This document shows, in pieces, positions 1 to 8,685 of a stretch of DNA of 64,000 nt. Under the pieces are notes generated by a model, which did no database searches, was not told where the DNA came from, and saw only the letters and a program-made list of their open reading frames with translations. This DNA comes from an uncultured Tateyamaria sp. (GTDB taxonomy: Bacteria; Pseudomonadota; Alphaproteobacteria; Rhodobacterales; Rhodobacteraceae): positions 1-64,000 of the forward strand of contig NZ_CANNGP010000014.1 in assembly GCF_947504105.1 (NCBI RefSeq), read 5' to 3'. Each line of letters opens with the position of its first letter. The stretch's first letter is position 1. The translations under genes were made by a program, and so were the position numbers.

Positions 1-50
1 TTGGTGGCCACGATGAGCAACAAACCCTCTCTTAGCAAATACCGCTATTT

Positions 51-82
51 GGACCCATAGGCGCTGACGTCAGACAGGGTCC
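51..82. repeat. Inverted repeat at the left breakpoint
   Basis: GGACCC (51-56) and GGGTCC (77-82) are perfect inverse complements, with the palindrome TGACGTCA (65-72) between them. The repeat sits where reading-frame homology of the neighbouring oxidase gene stops, so it may mark the end of a mobile element lying mostly outside the window. Bases 1-60 also carry an open frame ending in TAG at 58-60, which could be the tail of a transposase or of any other gene. The mobile-element reading is inference. Confidence 0.25.
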
Positions 83-484
83 TACGTGGCCGAGGTGGTC
101 GAAATCTCGGGCAATGCCGAAGACGGAATCAGGATCGAAAAAGTAACCTGTGCCGTCGATTGCGGCGTCGCGGTAAACCCCGACGTGATCAAGGCACAGA
201 TGGAAGGCGGGATCGGCTACGGCATCGGCCACAACATGCGCGACAAAATCACGCTGACAGACGGTGTCGTGGATCAGTTCAATTTCCCCGATTACGAACC
301 GCTGCGGATCTCCGACATCGGTGAGATCGAAGTGCACATCGTGCCCTCGGCCGAGGCACCGACAGGCGTGGGCGAACCGGGCACACCCCCCGCAGCCCCG
401 GCGCTCGCAAACGCCATCGCTGCAGCCAGTAGTCTGCGCGTCGCGGCACTACCCATGGAAGACAACGGCGTGTTCTTCGCCTGA
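68..484 (+). pseudogene. C-terminal remnant of a molybdopterin-binding xanthine/aldehyde oxidase-type subunit
   Basis: The translation resembles the last ~130 residues of the large catalytic subunit of xanthine dehydrogenase / isoquinoline 1-oxidoreductase-type enzymes. It contains an AVDCGVAVNPD segment, then GGIGYGIGHNM, then a near-terminal APTGVGEPGTPPAAPALANAI segment that carries the conserved active-site Glu of GVGE. Full-length members have about 700 residues or more. The frame is closed by TGA at 65-67, just upstream of the recognisable GSYVAEV, and no upstream frame in the window continues the homology. A GTG at 86 could serve as a start, but the product would lack nearly all of the cofactor-binding fold. 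I therefore read it as a non-functional 3' remnant left by an insertion or deletion, although the rest may simply lie in another context outside the window. Confidence 0.7.
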
Positions 485-580
485 CCCAAAGCTCCCGGCG
501 TCAACGCCGGGGGCCACACTCTCTTGCCCTTCCGGTCGCGATGCCCATGATGTCGCTAAACACAGGGACAGGAGACGCAT

Positions 581-1480
581 ATGCCCCACACCACCGCCGT
601 CATCGGCCTTGGCTCAATGGGCTATGGCATTGCGCAATCCTGTCTGGCTGCTGGGCATACAACACACGGATGTGACATCGCCCCGACGCAGGTCGAACGC
701 TTCCGCACCGAAGGCGGTGCAGCCGGGGACCTCACCGACATTGCGGGCACACTCGATGCAGCCATCGTGGTTGTCCTGAACGCGGCCCAAACCGAAGCAG
801 TCCTGTTCGGAGAGGTCGGGATTGTTCCGCACCTGAAATCCGGCACCGTGGTGATAGCTTGCGCGACTGTTCCGCCGGACTTCGCAAAAGACATGGAAGC
901 GCGCTGCAACGCGCACAACATCCATTACCTCGACGCACCGATTTCCGGCGGGTCCGTGAAAGCAGCCCAAGGCGCGTTGTCCATCATGGCGTCCGGCACC
1001 CCGGAGGCCTTTGCAGCCGCAAAGCCCATTTTTGATGCCACCGCCGAAACCGTTTTCGAACTGGGTGATCATGCAGGCCCCGGCTCGGCCATGAAAGCCG
1101 TCAATCAATTGCTGGCGGGCGTACATATCGCCACGATGGCCGAAGCGCTGACCTTCGGCATGACCCAAGGGGTCGCCCCCGAGCAGTTTGTCGAGGTGAT
1201 CTCGAAATGTGCAGGTTCCAGCTGGATGCTGGAAAACCGCGCACCTCATATCGTGAACGGAGACTACACTCCGCTCTCATCGGTCAACATCTGGCCCAAG
1301 GATCTGGGCATCGTGCTCGACATCGCCAAGTCGTCCAGCTTCTCCGCCCCCATCACCGCCGCCGCCCTCCAGCAGTTCATTGCTGCCGCAGGCATGGGGC
1401 TCGGGGGCGAGGACGACGCCGCTGTGGCCAAGGTCTATGCACGCAACGCGAGCCTTACCCTACCCGGAGAAGGCACATGA
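581..1480 (+). CDS. ltnD: NAD-dependent beta-hydroxyacid dehydrogenase, probable L-threonate dehydrogenase
   Basis: This 299-residue protein belongs to the 3-hydroxyisobutyrate/tartronate semialdehyde reductase superfamily. The Rossmann motif GLGSMG is at residues 9-14, the substrate-binding DAPISGG stretch begins at residue 118, and the catalytic lysine is K172 in the GSAMKAVNQLL helix. The following gene encodes a hydroxypyruvate isomerase-type protein and overlaps it by ATGA. This pairing is typical of LtnD-OtnI, where LtnD oxidises L-threonate to 2-oxo-tetronate. The kinase (OtnK) and aldolase (OtnC) that normally complete the pathway are not in the window. A purine-rich AGGGACAGGAGACGC lies just before the ATG. 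The family is certain; the exact substrate (threonate, glycerate or hydroxyisobutyrate) is inferred from the neighbour. Confidence 0.82.
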   Translation: MPHTTAVIGLGSMGYGIAQSCLAAGHTTHGCDIAPTQVERFRTEGGAAGDLTDIAGTLDAAIVVVLNAAQTEAVLFGEVGIVPHLKSGTVVIACATVPPDFAKDMEARCNAHNIHYLDAPISGGSVKAAQGALSIMASGTPEAFAAAKPIFDATAETVFELGDHAGPGSAMKAVNQLLAGVHIATMAEALTFGMTQGVAPEQFVEVISKCAGSSWMLENRAPHIVNGDYTPLSSVNIWPKDLGIVLDIAKSSSFSAPITAAALQQFIAAAGMGLGGEDDAAVAKVYARNASLTLPGEGT

Positions 1481-2223
1481 AGTTCTCGGCCAATCTGGGC
1501 TTTCTCTGGAACGACCGCCCCCTGCCCGATGCCATCCATGCCGCCAAGGCGGCCGGTTTCGATGCCGTCGAATGCCACTGGCCCTATGAAATTCCAGCGG
1601 AAGACGTGCGCGCCGCGCTCGACGCAACGGGTCTGCCGATGCTGGGTCTCAACACCTCGTGCGGAGACGTGGCTGGCGGTGAAAACGGTCTCGCCGCCCT
1701 GCCGGGGCGCACGGATGATGCCCGCGCGGCCATAGATCAGGCGATTGCCTATGCCGGCATCGTCGACGCTGGCGCGATCCATGTCATGTGCGGCTTTGCA
1801 AACGGCCCCAAAGCCCACGCGACGTTCATCGAAAACCTGCGCTACGTCTGCGCAGCGACCACGCGCCAGATCCTGATCGAACCGCTCAACCGCCACGACG
1901 CGCCCGGTTACTTCCTGCAAACGACAGATCAAGCCCGCGCGATCATCGCCGAGGTCAACGCACCCAACCTCAAACTGATGTTCGACTGCTATCACGTTGG
2001 CCGGACCGAGGGCGACATCCTGACCCGCATCACAGATCTTGGCGATCTAATCGGGCACATCCAATTCGCCTCGGTCCCCGACCGCGGCGCGCCGGATCAC
2101 GGAGAGTTGGATTACACCACCATCTTCGCCGCGCTCAAAGACTGGCCACATCCGCTGGGTGCGGAATACAAACCCGTTGATGATACCGACACTACGCTGG
2201 GCTGGATGCAGGCCTATCGCTGA
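1477..2223 (+). CDS. otnI: Hydroxypyruvate isomerase family protein, probable 2-oxo-tetronate isomerase
   Basis: This is a 248-residue TIM-barrel sugar isomerase of the Hyi/OtnI family. Expected metal and catalytic residues are in place: E135 (ILIEPLN), D170 (MFDCYH), Q196 (HIQFAS) and E210 (HGELDY). The start is the ATG inside the upstream gene's ATGA overlap; the frame is open further upstream but that stretch is only the shadow of ltnD. Translational coupling with a threonate dehydrogenase suggests it converts 2-oxo-tetronate to 3-oxo-tetronate, while isomerisation of hydroxypyruvate to tartronate semialdehyde remains possible. Its 3' end overlaps the convergent arsJ gene by 32 bp. Confidence 0.83.
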   Translation: MKFSANLGFLWNDRPLPDAIHAAKAAGFDAVECHWPYEIPAEDVRAALDATGLPMLGLNTSCGDVAGGENGLAALPGRTDDARAAIDQAIAYAGIVDAGAIHVMCGFANGPKAHATFIENLRYVCAATTRQILIEPLNRHDAPGYFLQTTDQARAIIAEVNAPNLKLMFDCYHVGRTEGDILTRITDLGDLIGHIQFASVPDRGAPDHGELDYTTIFAALKDWPHPLGAEYKPVDDTDTTLGWMQAYR

Positions 2224-3454
2224 TCCGGCCAATCGACAGCCAGCTCAGCACAATCATCACAGCCGCCACTGCAAGGCACAGGGACACGCCGCCAAGCTGG
2301 TAGGCCAGTCCTGACAACACGGTGCCGATCAACCGGCCCGCCGCATTGGCCATGTAATAGAACCCCACATCCATCGTGACCCGTTTTGCATCGGTAAAGG
2401 CAAGGATGAGATACGAGTGCAGCGACGAGTTGAGCGCAAAAAGCACGCCGAAGACCAACAATCCGAGCACGACAAAACCCGTCAGCCACAGCGTCGGCGT
2501 TCCCACGGACCAAACGGTCACAGCCAAAACAGCGGGCACGAAAAAGAGTGTTCCGACCCAAAACCGTGCCGCGCGTGCCAAATCCGCCTCGCTCCTCTGC
2601 GCGCTGCGCAGCATAGCTGGTGCCTTGGCCTGCACGGCGCCATAAAGGATCACCCAAACAGCCATGAAAATGCCAATCATAAAGAACGCGGCCCGCTGCC
2701 CTTCCGGGCTGCCATCACTCAGCACCGAATAGAAATAAATTGGAATACCCACGACAAACCAGACGTCTCGCGCCCCGAACAGGAACACGCGGGCCGCACT
2801 CAGCCAGTTCACTCGCGGGTTCTTCGAAAATACCTCTTTGAACTTCGCATCCTTCCGACCGGCCGGCAGGCCGCCGGGCATGCGTAGCAAAACCACCAGC
2901 AGGATCACGGCAAGGATCGCGGCCATCCCCAGCACGCTTGGCGCAAAGCCAAACAGCGCCAGCGCCCCGGCCCCTAGTAGAAAGCCAAAGCCCTTGACCG
3001 CATTCTTCGATCCAGTCAGCAGCGCCACCCAACGAAACAACCCATCGCCCTCGGCGGGCGCCAGCAGCTTTACGGCAGATTTCGATGACATCTTGGCCAG
3101 ATCCTTGGCCACGCCCGACAGCCCCTGCACCGCCATCACAAAAACAACCGATGCAGCGACGGACCATGCTGGATCAAGCTGCGCCAAGGCCAGCAGCGCA
3201 ATCACCTGCAAACCTAGCCCGACATAGAGCGTCGAGGTCAGCCCAAACCGCGCGGCAACCCATCCCGCACTCAGGTTGGTTACAACACCCGCGATCTCGT
3301 ACAGCACAAAGAGATAGGCCAGCTGCACCGGCGAAAAGCCCAGCGTGTTGAAGTGCAGCAGCACCAACATGCGCAAGGCGCCATCGGTCAGCATGAACGC
3401 CCAGTAGGCCGCCGTCACGGCCACATAGGCTGCAAACCCGTCCGGTCGGGTCAA
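2192..3454 (-). CDS. arsJ: Organoarsenical efflux MFS transporter ArsJ
   Basis: This 420-residue major facilitator superfamily protein has about 12 hydrophobic segments and opens with a TM helix containing [14 protein letters not shown]. ArsJ proteins export 1-arseno-3-phosphoglycerate, the product GAPDH makes when arsenate replaces phosphate; the compound then hydrolyses outside the cell. The identification rests on the N-terminal sequence, which looks like ArsJ, and on the position directly after a GAPDH gene and an arsR-arsC fusion. The start is a TTG overlapping the GAPDH stop as TTGA, which implies translational coupling. It is the last gene of the ars operon and converges on otnI. Confidence 0.88.
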   Translation of the reverse strand: MTRPDGFAAYVAVTAAYWAFMLTDGALRMLVLLHFNTLGFSPVQLAYLFVLYEIAGVVTNLSAGWVAARFGLTSTLYVGLGLQVIALLALAQLDPAWSVAASVVFVMAVQGLSGVAKDLAKMSSKSAVKLLAPAEGDGLFRWVALLTGSKNAVKGFGFLLGAGALALFGFAPSVLGMAAILAVILLVVLLRMPGGLPAGRKDAKFKEVFSKNPRVNWLSAARVFLFGARDVWFVVGIPIYFYSVLSDGSPEGQRAAFFMIGIFMAVWVILYGAVQAKAPAMLRSAQRSEADLARAARFWVGTLFFVPAVLAVTVWSVGTPTLWLTGFVVLGLLVFGVLFALNSSLHSYLILAFTDAKRVTMDVGFYYMANAAGRLIGTVLSGLAYQLGGVSLCLAVAAVMIVLSWLSIGRISDRPASSPA

Positions 3455-4443
3455 AGGCTGTCACCAACCATCTGCGCCACGTCAACAAGCCTCTGCGCAT
3501 AGCCCCATTCGTTGTCATACCAGGCATAGACCTTCACCTGCGTCCCGTTCACCACCATGGTGCTGGGGGCATCCACGATGCTCGACCGCGCATCGTTCAC
3601 GTAGTCAGTCGACACCAGCGGGCGGGTTTCATAGCCAAGAATCCCCTTTAGCGGACCGTTTGCCGCCGCTTCAAACAGCGCGTTCACTTCTTCTACAGTT
3701 GTCTCCCGCTCAACTTCGAACACGCAATCGGTCAGGGATGCATTCAACAGCGGCACCCGAACGGCATGGCCATTCAGCTTGCCGGTTAGCTCTGGGTAGA
3801 TCAGCGTGATTGCGGTCGCAGACCCGGTGGTCGTGGGGATCAGCGAATTCAATGCCGACCGCGCACGCCGCAAATCCTTGGCCGGTCGGTCCACGATGGT
3901 CTGCGTATTGGTCACATCATGGATCGTCGTGATGGACCCATGTTTGATACCCAACCCTTCGTGTAACACTTTAACAACGGGCGCTAAGCAATTGGTTGTA
4001 CAGGATGCAGCCGTTACGATAGGCTGCCCAGTGTAGACGTCATTGTTAATGCCATAGACAATGTTCGCGGTCTCTCCGTCCTTGACCGGCGCAGACACAA
4101 CAACCTTCTCTACGCCCGCTTCAAAGTACGGGGTCAGCTTGGCTTCGGTTTTGAATACGCCGGTGCAATCAATGACAACGTCTACACCGTCCAGTGGCAG
4201 ATCCTCGATGGTTCGGACAGACAGCGCAGGTATACGCGTGCCATCAATGGTGATGCTGTCTGCATCTGCCGCAAAATTGGCATCCCAACGCCCATGCACC
4301 GTATCGAATTCAAGCAGATGCGCATGCATGGCCGGATCGCCCACCGCATCGTTGACAAACGCAATCTCGCATCCGCGGTCCAGCAGCGGCTTCAGAGCCA
4401 GTTTTCCAATCCGGCCCAAGCCGTTCAGCGCGTATGTCGTCAT
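3451..4443 (-). CDS. gap: ArsJ-associated glyceraldehyde-3-phosphate dehydrogenase
   Basis: This 330-residue type I GAPDH has the NAD-binding start ALNGLGRIG, the NDAVGD segment, and the catalytic cysteine C148 in [10 protein letters not shown]. The frame is open far upstream, but MTTYALNG starting at 4443 matches the family N-terminus and its ATGA overlaps the arsRC stop. Within an ars operon the enzyme is expected to use arsenate in place of phosphate, giving 1-arseno-3-phosphoglycerate for export by ArsJ. This is established for gapdh-arsJ pairs in Pseudomonas. It is probably a dedicated paralog rather than the glycolytic copy, which I infer from context only. Confidence 0.9.
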   Translation of the reverse strand: MTTYALNGLGRIGKLALKPLLDRGCEIAFVNDAVGDPAMHAHLLEFDTVHGRWDANFAADADSITIDGTRIPALSVRTIEDLPLDGVDVVIDCTGVFKTEAKLTPYFEAGVEKVVVSAPVKDGETANIVYGINNDVYTGQPIVTAASCTTNCLAPVVKVLHEGLGIKHGSITTIHDVTNTQTIVDRPAKDLRRARSALNSLIPTTTGSATAITLIYPELTGKLNGHAVRVPLLNASLTDCVFEVERETTVEEVNALFEAAANGPLKGILGYETRPLVSTDYVNDARSSIVDAPSTMVVNGTQVKVYAWYDNEWGYAQRLVDVAQMVGDSL

Positions 4444-5270
4444 GTGTCTTCCTTGGTGCGGCCGATCTCGTCGACCTCGTTCTGCAATGACGCGCGGCTT
4501 AGCGTGTCCAGCGGCAGCGCGGTAAAGGCGATGATGCGGTTGCGCATCGCGCCAAAGGTGTGTTGGAAGGCGAGCCGCTTTTCGGCATCTGTACCTTCCG
4601 CCTTGACCGGATCGGGCAGTCCCCAATGCGCGCTGATGGGTTGCCCTTCCCATGCCGCGCATTCCTCGTTCGCGGCCAGATCACAAACGGTAAAGACGAA
4701 ATCCAGATGCGGCGCGTCCGGGCCTTGAAACTCCGAGACGTTCTTTGCCCGTAAGCTGCTCGTTTCGATCCCCTTCTGCGCAAGCATCTCAACGGCGAAA
4801 GGGTTCAATTCGGAAAATGGTTTCGTTCCGGCAGAATAGACGGTGAACCGGTCACCCGCTTCATGCCGCATGATCGCCTCGGCGAGGATCGACCGGGCCG
4901 AATTGCCAGTACAGATGAACAGGACGTTATGTTTGTAGTCAGACATGGGCAGCATCCTTTGCAGCGGATCGACCATTGCAGTCGGGCACAAATCGGGCCG
5001 ACCATTGCAACAATCCGTGAAAAGCTGCGCTACCATGTCCCGCGCCCCGCCCAAGTTCACAGCATAGCGCAGAGAATTCCCATCGCGGGTGTGATGGATC
5101 AATCCGACCTTCTGCAAAGCCGACAAATAGACCGAGGTGGTCGAGGGCTTGAACCCCAGCACCTGTGCAACCTCACCCGCTGGCACCGCATCAGGACAGC
5201 GCCGCATCAGCAGGCGAAACACGCGCATCCTCTCGGGATGGCTGAGGGTTGAAAGTTGGTCAAGCAGCAT
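4440..5270 (-). CDS. arsC: Fused ArsR repressor and LMW-phosphatase-type arsenate reductase (ArsR-ArsC)
   Basis: One 276-residue protein carries two domains. Residues 1-100 form an ArsR winged helix-turn-helix ([18 protein letters not shown]), with an As(III)-site candidate formed by C87, C88 and C95 in [10 protein letters not shown], the same cysteine arrangement as in AfArsR-type repressors. Residues ~113-265 form a low-molecular-weight phosphatase-like arsenate reductase with the P-loop C120-TGNSA-R126 and a DPVK segment; two further cysteines in [11 protein letters not shown] could be the redox pair used with thioredoxin. The fusion would couple sensing of arsenite with its production. 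It heads the ars operon and is coupled to gap by ATGA. No strong Shine-Dalgarno precedes the ATG, so the message may be nearly leaderless. Confidence 0.9.
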   Translation of the reverse strand: MLLDQLSTLSHPERMRVFRLLMRRCPDAVPAGEVAQVLGFKPSTTSVYLSALQKVGLIHHTRDGNSLRYAVNLGGARDMVAQLFTDCCNGRPDLCPTAMVDPLQRMLPMSDYKHNVLFICTGNSARSILAEAIMRHEAGDRFTVYSAGTKPFSELNPFAVEMLAQKGIETSSLRAKNVSEFQGPDAPHLDFVFTVCDLAANEECAAWEGQPISAHWGLPDPVKAEGTDAEKRLAFQHTFGAMRNRIIAFTALPLDTLSRASLQNEVDEIGRTKEDT

Positions 5271-5280
5271 GGCCCATATC

Positions 5281-5330
5281 TATTTCACGATTCCATGAAA
5301 TATATATGACAGGAGGTGCCCGCCCCTCAA
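5281..5330 (-). promoter_or_regulatory. Candidate ars promoter and ArsR operator
   Basis: A perfect 7-bp inverted repeat TATTTCA-N8-TGAAATA spans 5281-5302, ten bases upstream of the arsRC start. On the minus strand a TTGAGG (5330-5325) and a TATATA (5306-5301) are separated by 18 bp and make a plausible -35/-10 pair. The -10 overlaps the repeat, so repressor binding would block initiation. ArsR family members bind such imperfect AT-rich dyads. Both assignments are by eye. Confidence 0.6.
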
Positions 5331-5339
5331 TCGTAAACG

Positions 5340-7253
5340 TTACAGCCTCAGCCGAAGAACCCCCGCAGCGGGCAACGTATGCCCTTCTACCTGCACCGGC
5401 TGATCGGTGTAGTTGAACCAGAACCGTTCGGTCCCCGTGTCGCGGCATCGCACGCCCTCTGGCATGTGCATGGTTGCCAGATCAGGCGCGACCGCCTCGA
5501 TCAGACGCATATGCGCCTCATCATCGCCCCAGCCCGCGACATAGGTTGTCTGGGCGTCCAGACGCACAGCCACCGGCGCATCGGCAGTGTGCAAGACGAC
5601 CTCGCCACCACCCTCAACCTGCTCAAGATACAGATGAACGTGACCACCGCCCTCAATCGGGACAGGCAGATCGGGGCGCATGGATTGCACTCGGCTGACC
5701 ACCAGATCACTGCCGGCCCATGCGGGCGGCAGCGGGGTCGGAATGTTGAAGTCGGCATCCCGCGCAGCCGTGCGCGGCCCCAGAATGGATTTTGTATCAG
5801 AGGCTTGCAGCGCAACCTTCAAGTCAATCGGCACATGCATCATGCCCGGCACAATCACAGCGGCATAGCCAGAAAACTCACGGGCCGACGATGGCAGAAT
5901 GTCGACGGACAGTCCCAGCTTCCGGCACGCCCGGTACCAATCAAACACCAACCCGAAGTAACTCAGGCCCGCCCCATGCGACTGCACCGACCATGCCCAA
6001 TCAGCATCGTAGTCAAAAACGATGCCCACCGGTGCCTGCGCAGACGCAACATCCGGCGCATCGGCCAGCTCATCCCTAACCTGCGCGGCCTCGCCAAATG
6101 CCTCCGCCGCAACTGAGTCTGGCCGCAACAGCCCGGCATGCATCTGCTCCTGCGCAAAGGGGGCCTGCCGCCAGCGGAAGTAGCACACGGCTTCTGCCCC
6201 GTGGGCAAAGGCCTCCCACGTCCACAACCGCACCATTCCCGGCAAGGGGGACGGGTTGTAGGGCGCCCAGTTCACCGGCCCCGGTTGCTGCTCCATGATC
6301 CACCAACGGCCCTTGCCGACAGCGCGGTACAGATCGTGGTGAAAGGCCTGAAAATCCGGATCACCCTGTCGCGCGTACGCCCGTTGATCCGCTGCATCAG
6401 CCCCCACACGATCCTCAAGAAACCCAAGCGGATAGCTGTCCCAAGACGCGATATCCAGATCGTCGCCAACCTTGAAATGGTCAAACTCGGTCACGCGGCC
6501 CATATAATTGTGGGCAATGGGCGCATCGGAATGGGCCCGAATGATCTCAACCTGTGCCCGATTGAAGGCCACGACCTCTTCGCTGGCAAACCGCCGGAAG
6601 GCGTGCACATGGGCCGGGTTCGGCTCGGTCACTGTCAGGTTCGGCAGGCCGATTTCGTCGAAATCATCATAATCCATCGACCAGAACACATTGCCCCAGG
6701 CAGCGTTCAGCGCGTCGATATCGCCGTCATTGCCCTGCCCCGGAAACTGCCCGCGCAACCAGCCGCGGAACCGGTCCCGCGCCGCATCGGAATAACTGAT
6801 GACCGTATCATGGCAGCCATATTCATTGTCGGTCTGCCAAGCGGCCACATGCGGGTTGCGCCCATAGCGTTCCGCAATGGCACGCACGACACCACGGCAT
6901 TCCTCAAGAAAGCCCTGATGCGAAAAACAGTAGTGCCGACGCGAACCGTAGCCCCGCACATGGCCCTGTTCGTCCACTGCAAACATGTCCGGATGCTTCT
7001 TGCACACCCATTTCGGTGGTGTGGCTGTTGGGGTGCCCAGCACGACTTTCAGGCCCGCAGCTCCCAGCGTCTCAATTGCGCGGTCCAGCCAGCCCCAGTC
7101 GTATTCGCCCTCGCGCGGCTCCATCCGCTTCCAGGCAAATTCGCCAATCCGCACCCATGTCAGGCCCAGTTCGGCCATGCGCTGTGCGTCCTCGGCCCAC
7201 TGCGCCTCGGGCCAATGTTCAGGGTAATAACACACCCCCAATGTTCGTTTCAT
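5340..7253 (-). CDS. Beta-galactosidase, glycoside hydrolase family 42
   Basis: This 637-residue GH42 enzyme starts with the family hallmark GVCYYPEHWPEAQW. The acid/base glutamate is E144 in TDNEYG and the nucleophile is E321 in WWIMEQQPGPVNW. A trimerisation (Rossmann-like) region and a small C-terminal beta domain follow. No signal peptide is visible, so the enzyme is cytoplasmic and acts on imported beta-galactosides, or alternatively on alpha-L-arabinopyranosides, which some GH42 members accept. It is the last gene of the galactoside operon and its ATG overlaps the lactonase stop (ATGA). Only about 70 bp separate its stop from the ars start codon, with no obvious terminator between. Confidence 0.92.
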   Translation of the reverse strand: MKRTLGVCYYPEHWPEAQWAEDAQRMAELGLTWVRIGEFAWKRMEPREGEYDWGWLDRAIETLGAAGLKVVLGTPTATPPKWVCKKHPDMFAVDEQGHVRGYGSRRHYCFSHQGFLEECRGVVRAIAERYGRNPHVAAWQTDNEYGCHDTVISYSDAARDRFRGWLRGQFPGQGNDGDIDALNAAWGNVFWSMDYDDFDEIGLPNLTVTEPNPAHVHAFRRFASEEVVAFNRAQVEIIRAHSDAPIAHNYMGRVTEFDHFKVGDDLDIASWDSYPLGFLEDRVGADAADQRAYARQGDPDFQAFHHDLYRAVGKGRWWIMEQQPGPVNWAPYNPSPLPGMVRLWTWEAFAHGAEAVCYFRWRQAPFAQEQMHAGLLRPDSVAAEAFGEAAQVRDELADAPDVASAQAPVGIVFDYDADWAWSVQSHGAGLSYFGLVFDWYRACRKLGLSVDILPSSAREFSGYAAVIVPGMMHVPIDLKVALQASDTKSILGPRTAARDADFNIPTPLPPAWAGSDLVVSRVQSMRPDLPVPIEGGGHVHLYLEQVEGGGEVVLHTADAPVAVRLDAQTTYVAGWGDDEAHMRLIEAVAPDLATMHMPEGVRCRDTGTERFWFNYTDQPVQVEGHTLPAAGVLRLRL

Positions 7254-8083
7254 AGGATCACCCGATGTTCGCGCTGGCCTGTTGTGCCAGCGGGTCCGTA
7301 AAAGGTTTTCCCTCCCTCTGCCTCGTCCACCCCGACTGCCGCGGTTGTGACGAAAAGCGTGGTACCATCCGGCCCGCCAAAGGCCGGGCAGCTTGTTTGC
7401 GATGCGGGCGCATCAATGGCGCGCACAAACGCACCCGCCGGGCTATAACCCGCCACACGGCTGGCCCCCCACTGCGCATTCCAAAGGTTTCCATCTGCAT
7501 CCACGACAGCGCCATCGGGGTTCAGCCCCTTGCCCTTCAGATCCAGAAAGACCTCTGGCTCCCCCTCGGGCCAGCCATCTGAATCCAGCACAACTGACTG
7601 TATTTGCTGAGAAAACGTATCACTGAAATACGCACGCGTGCCATCAGGCGCAAAGCAGATCGCATTGGAAATGGTGATGCGATCGAACAGCTTGCGCAGC
7701 TCACCTTTGTAGTAGCGATAGATCGCCCCGGCATAGGCTTCAGTATTCAAGCCCATGGTCCCGATCCAGAACCCACCCTGCGGGTCGGCCCGTCCGTCAT
7801 TGGATCGCGTGGTTGGATTGTCCGCCTCCAACGCTGTGACCAGTTCGCGGTCACCCGTCGGAATGTCAAAGCGCCAGAGGCCAGAGGCCGACGCCATCAA
7901 CAGGGTGTCTCGATCCACCCAGCCGCAGGCCGAGACATGTTCGTCAAACTGCCATTCGCGGCGCTGCGCACCTTTTGCGAACATGCGCTTGCCCAGAATG
8001 TCGAACCAGAACAGCTCGCCCCGTTCGGGGTGCCACATCGGCCCCTCGCCCAGCGCACACGCCGTGTGATCAAAGACCTGCAT
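7250..8083 (-). CDS. SMP-30/gluconolactonase family sugar lactonase
   Basis: This 277-residue six-bladed beta-propeller belongs to the SMP-30/regucalcin/LRE family. It begins with the metal-ligand region CALGEGPMWHPE, later has the conserved RSNDGRADPQGGFWIGTMG segment (Asn/Asp metal ligands), and near the C-terminus NPDGAVVDADGNLWNA. In this operon it most likely hydrolyses galactono-1,4-lactone, the product of the galactose dehydrogenase encoded three genes upstream, to galactonate. The start chosen is the ATG overlapping the dgoA stop (TGATG); an upstream extension exists only as dgoA shadow. Substrate is inferred from context. Confidence 0.88.
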   Translation of the reverse strand: MQVFDHTACALGEGPMWHPERGELFWFDILGKRMFAKGAQRREWQFDEHVSACGWVDRDTLLMASASGLWRFDIPTGDRELVTALEADNPTTRSNDGRADPQGGFWIGTMGLNTEAYAGAIYRYYKGELRKLFDRITISNAICFAPDGTRAYFSDTFSQQIQSVVLDSDGWPEGEPEVFLDLKGKGLNPDGAVVDADGNLWNAQWGASRVAGYSPAGAFVRAIDAPASQTSCPAFGGPDGTTLFVTTAAVGVDEAEGGKTFYGPAGTTGQREHRVIL

Positions 8084-8685
8084 CACGCCCCCGCGTCGTA
8101 GGCCGCCACCATGTCCGCTGCGCGCGATGCCACGTCGGTCACCGACATACCGGGCTTGAACACGGCAGAACCAATGCCAAAACCGGTGATCCCGGCGGCA
8201 AACCATTCCGAAAAATTGGCCGGTTCCACGCCGCCCACGGCATAGGTCTTGGTTCCCTTGGGCAACACGGCACCAATCGCCTTCAACCCTTCAAGGCCAA
8301 GCAGCGAGGCCGGGAACAGCTTCAAACCATCAGCCCCCGCGTGCAGCGCCGCAAAACATTCCGTTGGCGTCATCACACCAGGGAACGACATCATCCCCGC
8401 CTGCTTTGTCGCCACGATCACGCTGGCATTGGCATCCGGCGAGACAACCATATGCGCGCCCATTTCATGCAAGCGTTCGACAGCTTGGACATCCAATACC
8501 GTGCCCGCCCCGATCATCGCGTGATCGCCATGCGCCTCCAGCATTTTCCCAATGCTGTCAAAGGGATCAGGCGAATTCAGCGGGACTTCGATCCGCGTGA
8601 TCCCCGCCTTGACCAAGGCATCTGCAATCGGAAGGGCCTCGTCCGGGGTCACGCCCCGCAGGATGGCAATGATCTCACGGCTCAT
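8083..8685 (-). CDS. dgoA: 2-dehydro-3-deoxy-6-phosphogalactonate aldolase
   Basis: This 200-residue class I aldolase of the KDPG/KDPGal family has AILRGVTPDEA at the N-terminus, the RIEVPLNSP strand with its catalytic Glu, and the Schiff-base lysine in DGLKLFPAS. It cleaves KDPGal to pyruvate and glyceraldehyde 3-phosphate, the last step of the De Ley-Doudoroff galactose pathway. Assignment as DgoA rather than KDPG aldolase (Eda) rests on the overlapping dgoK gene just upstream (ATGA). The ATG at 8685 is chosen for that overlap and because the longer frame is a shadow of dgoK. Confidence 0.9.
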   Translation of the reverse strand: MSREIIAILRGVTPDEALPIADALVKAGITRIEVPLNSPDPFDSIGKMLEAHGDHAMIGAGTVLDVQAVERLHEMGAHMVVSPDANASVIVATKQAGMMSFPGVMTPTECFAALHAGADGLKLFPASLLGLEGLKAIGAVLPKGTKTYAVGGVEPANFSEWFAAGITGFGIGSAVFKPGMSVTDVASRAADMVAAYDAGA

